In this document: positions 6,429 to 7,867 of the stretch, in pieces | How the letters are laid out: every line of letters begins with the position of its first letter | Numbering within the stretch: the stretch's first letter is position 1 | Origin: Comamonadaceae bacterium | GTDB lineage: Bacteria; Pseudomonadota; Gammaproteobacteria; Burkholderiales; Burkholderiaceae_C | Direction: 5' to 3' | Assembly: GCA_947466165.1 (NCBI GenBank) | Contig: CANIDW010000063.1 | Coordinates: 1-7,867, forward strand | DNA: 7,867 nucleotides | Made by a program: the position numbers and the translations under genes | Notes under the pieces: generated by a model | What the model was told of the DNA's origin: nothing | What the model saw: the letters and a program-made list of their open reading frames with translations, nothing else | Databases searched by the model: none

Positions 6429-6478
6429 TTTCATGTAGTGCATACTACACCAAATAATGTAGTACGCACTACATGAAA
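6429..6478 (-). promoter_or_regulatory. Tandem palindromic operator upstream of nadC
   Basis: Two 16-bp palindromes of the form TGTAGT-N4-ACTACA lie side by side. The first is at 6434-6449 (spacer GCAT) and the second at 6458-6473 (spacer ACGC). They are separated by 8 AT-rich bases, so their centres are 24 bp apart. The pair as a whole is an inverted repeat with 21-bp arms (6429-6449 and 6458-6478) and a single mismatch. The block lies 59-98 bases upstream of the nadC ATG and downstream of the cytochrome gene stop. All four half-sites are identical, and the sequence is AT-rich within GC-rich surroundings, so two bound regulator dimers are the natural reading. An NAD-responsive repressor such as a NadQ or NrtR type is possible, but I cannot confirm the motif from memory. 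A convincing -35/-10 pair could not be assigned. A hairpin in RNA is an alternative, but U-tract support for a terminator is poor. Confidence 0.75.
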
Positions 6479-6513
6479 ACCCGCGTTCCAAAATATCAAA
6501 AGTCGACGATCTT

Positions 6514-6556
6514 CGCCGCTTTGGCAAGCGCTGCGCCAGGCTCAGCCTGAGCGGCG
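6514..6556 (-). terminator. Possible structured 3' end of the cytochrome transcript
   Basis: CGCCGCT (6514-6520) and AGCGGCG (6550-6556) can form a 7-bp stem. Alternatively, GCTCA (6540-6544) pairs with TGAGC (6548-6552) in a competing small hairpin. The block lies 14-56 bases beyond the cytochrome stop codon, and on the minus strand only a short CTTTTG follows some ten bases later. It may be a weak terminator or 3' stabilising structure. The pairing is visible; the function is uncertain. Confidence 0.3.
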
Positions 6557-6569
6557 GGTGTCACTGATG

Positions 6570-7867
6570 TCAGTGGGCTGCCGGCAAGGCCCGCAGGCGG
6601 GAGACGGTTGAGGCTATGTCCGCCCAGGCCGGCTGCCCCGGGGCATAGCGGCTGCGCATGTAGCCGGCCAGCGCGGCTATCTGCTCGTCGCTCAGGCTGT
6701 GCCTGAAGGCCGGCATGAACCCGATGTCGGCGCTGGCTGGTGTGCGTATGCCGTCCAGGATGTTGCGTACCAGGTTGTCAGGCCGCGCACTGTGCAGATT
6801 GCTGTTCAGGGCCAGCGGTGTGTTCACGCCCAGTAAACGCGGCCCTTCACCGTCATGGTGACAAGATGCGCAAGCCCCATTGAAAAGCCGCTGACCTTCG
6901 TTGCGCAGGCGGAGCTCGGCTTGTTGCGCACTCAGCACCACCTGCCTTGCCTGCGCGGCGATGTCTTTGTCACTCACCTCGGCATTGAAGGAGGCCAGGT
7001 AACTGGCCATGGCCTGTACATCAGCATCGGGCAGGTGCCGCAATTCTTTGACCACATCACCCATGGGGCCGGCGGCAACACCGTGCGCTTCAGTGTGGCC
7101 CTGGCGTAAATAGCGGTAAAGCTCATTCTGCGTCCATGGCACTGGCGCGCGTGACAGCGATGTCAGTGCCGGGGCTTCCCAACCATCGACCATGGCACCG
7201 GCCAAAAACGCCTTGCCGCCGATTTCAGCGCCCAACGCGTTGCGCGGCGTGTGGCAAGCGCTGCAATGGCCCAGGCCATTGACCAGGTAAGCGCCGCGGT
7301 TCCACTCGGCGCTTTGGCCGGGCTCGGGCACAAAGGGTTTGGCGTCATGAAACAAGCCGTTCCAGGCGGCCATCAGGGGCCGCACGCTGAAAGGAAAAGT
7401 CATCTCGGCCGGCGGCGTGGGGGCCGACACCGCCGGCTGCGCCATCAGGTAGGCGTAAATGGCGGTCAGGTCCTGGTCGCTGGTTTTGGCGAACGAGGTG
7501 AAAGGAAAGGCCGGGTAGAGGTGCCGGCCGTCGCGCGAGATGCCTTCGCGCATGGCGCGCTCAAAAGCCGCATAAGTCCACAGGCCCAGACCGGTTTGGG
7601 CATCGGGCGTGAGGTTGGTGGTGAAGACGCGGCCGAAGGGTGTCTGCATGGCCAGACCGCCTGCATTCGGCATGCCGCCCGGGGCGGTGTGGCAGCCCGC
7701 GCAATTGCCGGCCGCAGCCAGTTGCCGGCCGCGCTCGATGGTCGCTTGCGTGTACACCGTGCCAACACCCTGGCCGGCTGGTGGCAAGGCTGAACGCCAA
7801 CCCGCCAGCGCGGCGACCAGCCCGAGCAAGCCGCCCAACACGGCGGCACTGCGCGATTTCCAGCCCA
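6570..7867 (-). CDS. Tri-haem cytochrome c subunit of a membrane-associated dehydrogenase (5' end at or beyond window edge)
   Basis: Three c-type haem sites are present: CAGCH, CSACH and CASCH, at residues 47-51, 193-197 and 324-328 counted from the in-frame GTG at 7841. Each sits in its own cytochrome c domain. This is the architecture of the roughly 420-450-residue cytochrome subunits that take electrons from alcohol, gluconate or aldehyde dehydrogenases, and from xanthine-oxidase-family molybdoenzymes of the isoquinoline/nicotinate dehydrogenase type, and pass them to the respiratory chain. A likely axial-ligand Met lies in GFMPAF (374-379). The frame is open to the window edge: codons before the GTG read GWKSRSAAV and are preceded by an NTG codon cut by the edge. 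The mature protein is therefore led by a positive-then-hydrophobic export or anchor segment, and the real start is probably at or beyond 7868. The catalytic partner would lie upstream, outside the window, so the substrate is unknown. Confidence 0.87.
   Translation of the reverse strand, partial: GWKSRSAAVLGGLLGLVAALAGWRSALPPAGQGVGTVYTQATIERGRQLAAAGNCAGCHTAPGGMPNAGGLAMQTPFGRVFTTNLTPDAQTGLGLWTYAAFERAMREGISRDGRHLYPAFPFTSFAKTSDQDLTAIYAYLMAQPAVSAPTPPAEMTFPFSVRPLMAAWNGLFHDAKPFVPEPGQSAEWNRGAYLVNGLGHCSACHTPRNALGAEIGGKAFLAGAMVDGWEAPALTSLSRAPVPWTQNELYRYLRQGHTEAHGVAAGPMGDVVKELRHLPDADVQAMASYLASFNAEVSDKDIAAQARQVVLSAQQAELRLRNEGQRLFNGACASCHHDGEGPRLLGVNTPLALNSNLHSARPDNLVRNILDGIRTPASADIGFMPAFRHSLSDEQIAALAGYMRSRYAPGQPAWADIASTVSRLRALPAAH

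Noticed and set aside
6429..6478. CRISPR repeats or a transposon terminal inverted repeat
   Set aside because: There are only two units with an 8-base gap, no spacers, no transposase and no target-site duplication. Placement upstream of nadC fits an operator better.

Overview
The window is GC-rich, densely coded DNA that looks like a betaproteobacterium of the Burkholderiales, most likely Comamonadaceae (a Polaromonas/Rhodoferax-like organism). The signs are an orphan Bug-type periplasmic binding protein, an NDUFA9-like atypical SDR next to a GST and cca, and the codon usage. The genus call is an inference from gene content; no rRNA or other marker is present. Seven complete or nearly complete genes and one gene fragment fill the window. 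All are on the minus strand except one, and no gene-free gap reaches 300 bases.

Right part (about 5.5-7.9 kb, minus strand): a tri-haem cytochrome c subunit runs off the right edge. A 194-base intergenic region follows. It carries a striking pair of identical-half-site palindromes that together form a 21-bp inverted repeat. Downstream comes a two-gene operon: nadC (quinolinate phosphoribosyltransferase), then 27 bases later a 590-residue fusion protein.

The fusion is the most interesting object here. Its N-terminal third is a PhnN-type ribose 1,5-bisphosphokinase. Its C-terminal two thirds resemble the archaeal AMP/NMP phosphorylase branch of the thymidine phosphorylase family more than classical DeoA. 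If both halves are active, one polypeptide would turn NMP plus phosphate into ribose 1,5-bisphosphate and then into PRPP. NadC, encoded just upstream, consumes PRPP. The suggested logic is nucleotide salvage feeding PRPP to NAD synthesis, under an operator-controlled promoter.

Middle: a plus-strand FRG-domain protein of unknown function lies convergent to the fusion gene and divergent from the Bug gene.

Left part (1-2.86 kb, minus strand): a Bug-family solute-binding protein, an NDUFA9-like NAD(P)-binding protein, a glutathione S-transferase and the first 31 codons of cca lie head to tail. The NDUFA9-like and GST genes are only 8 bases apart.
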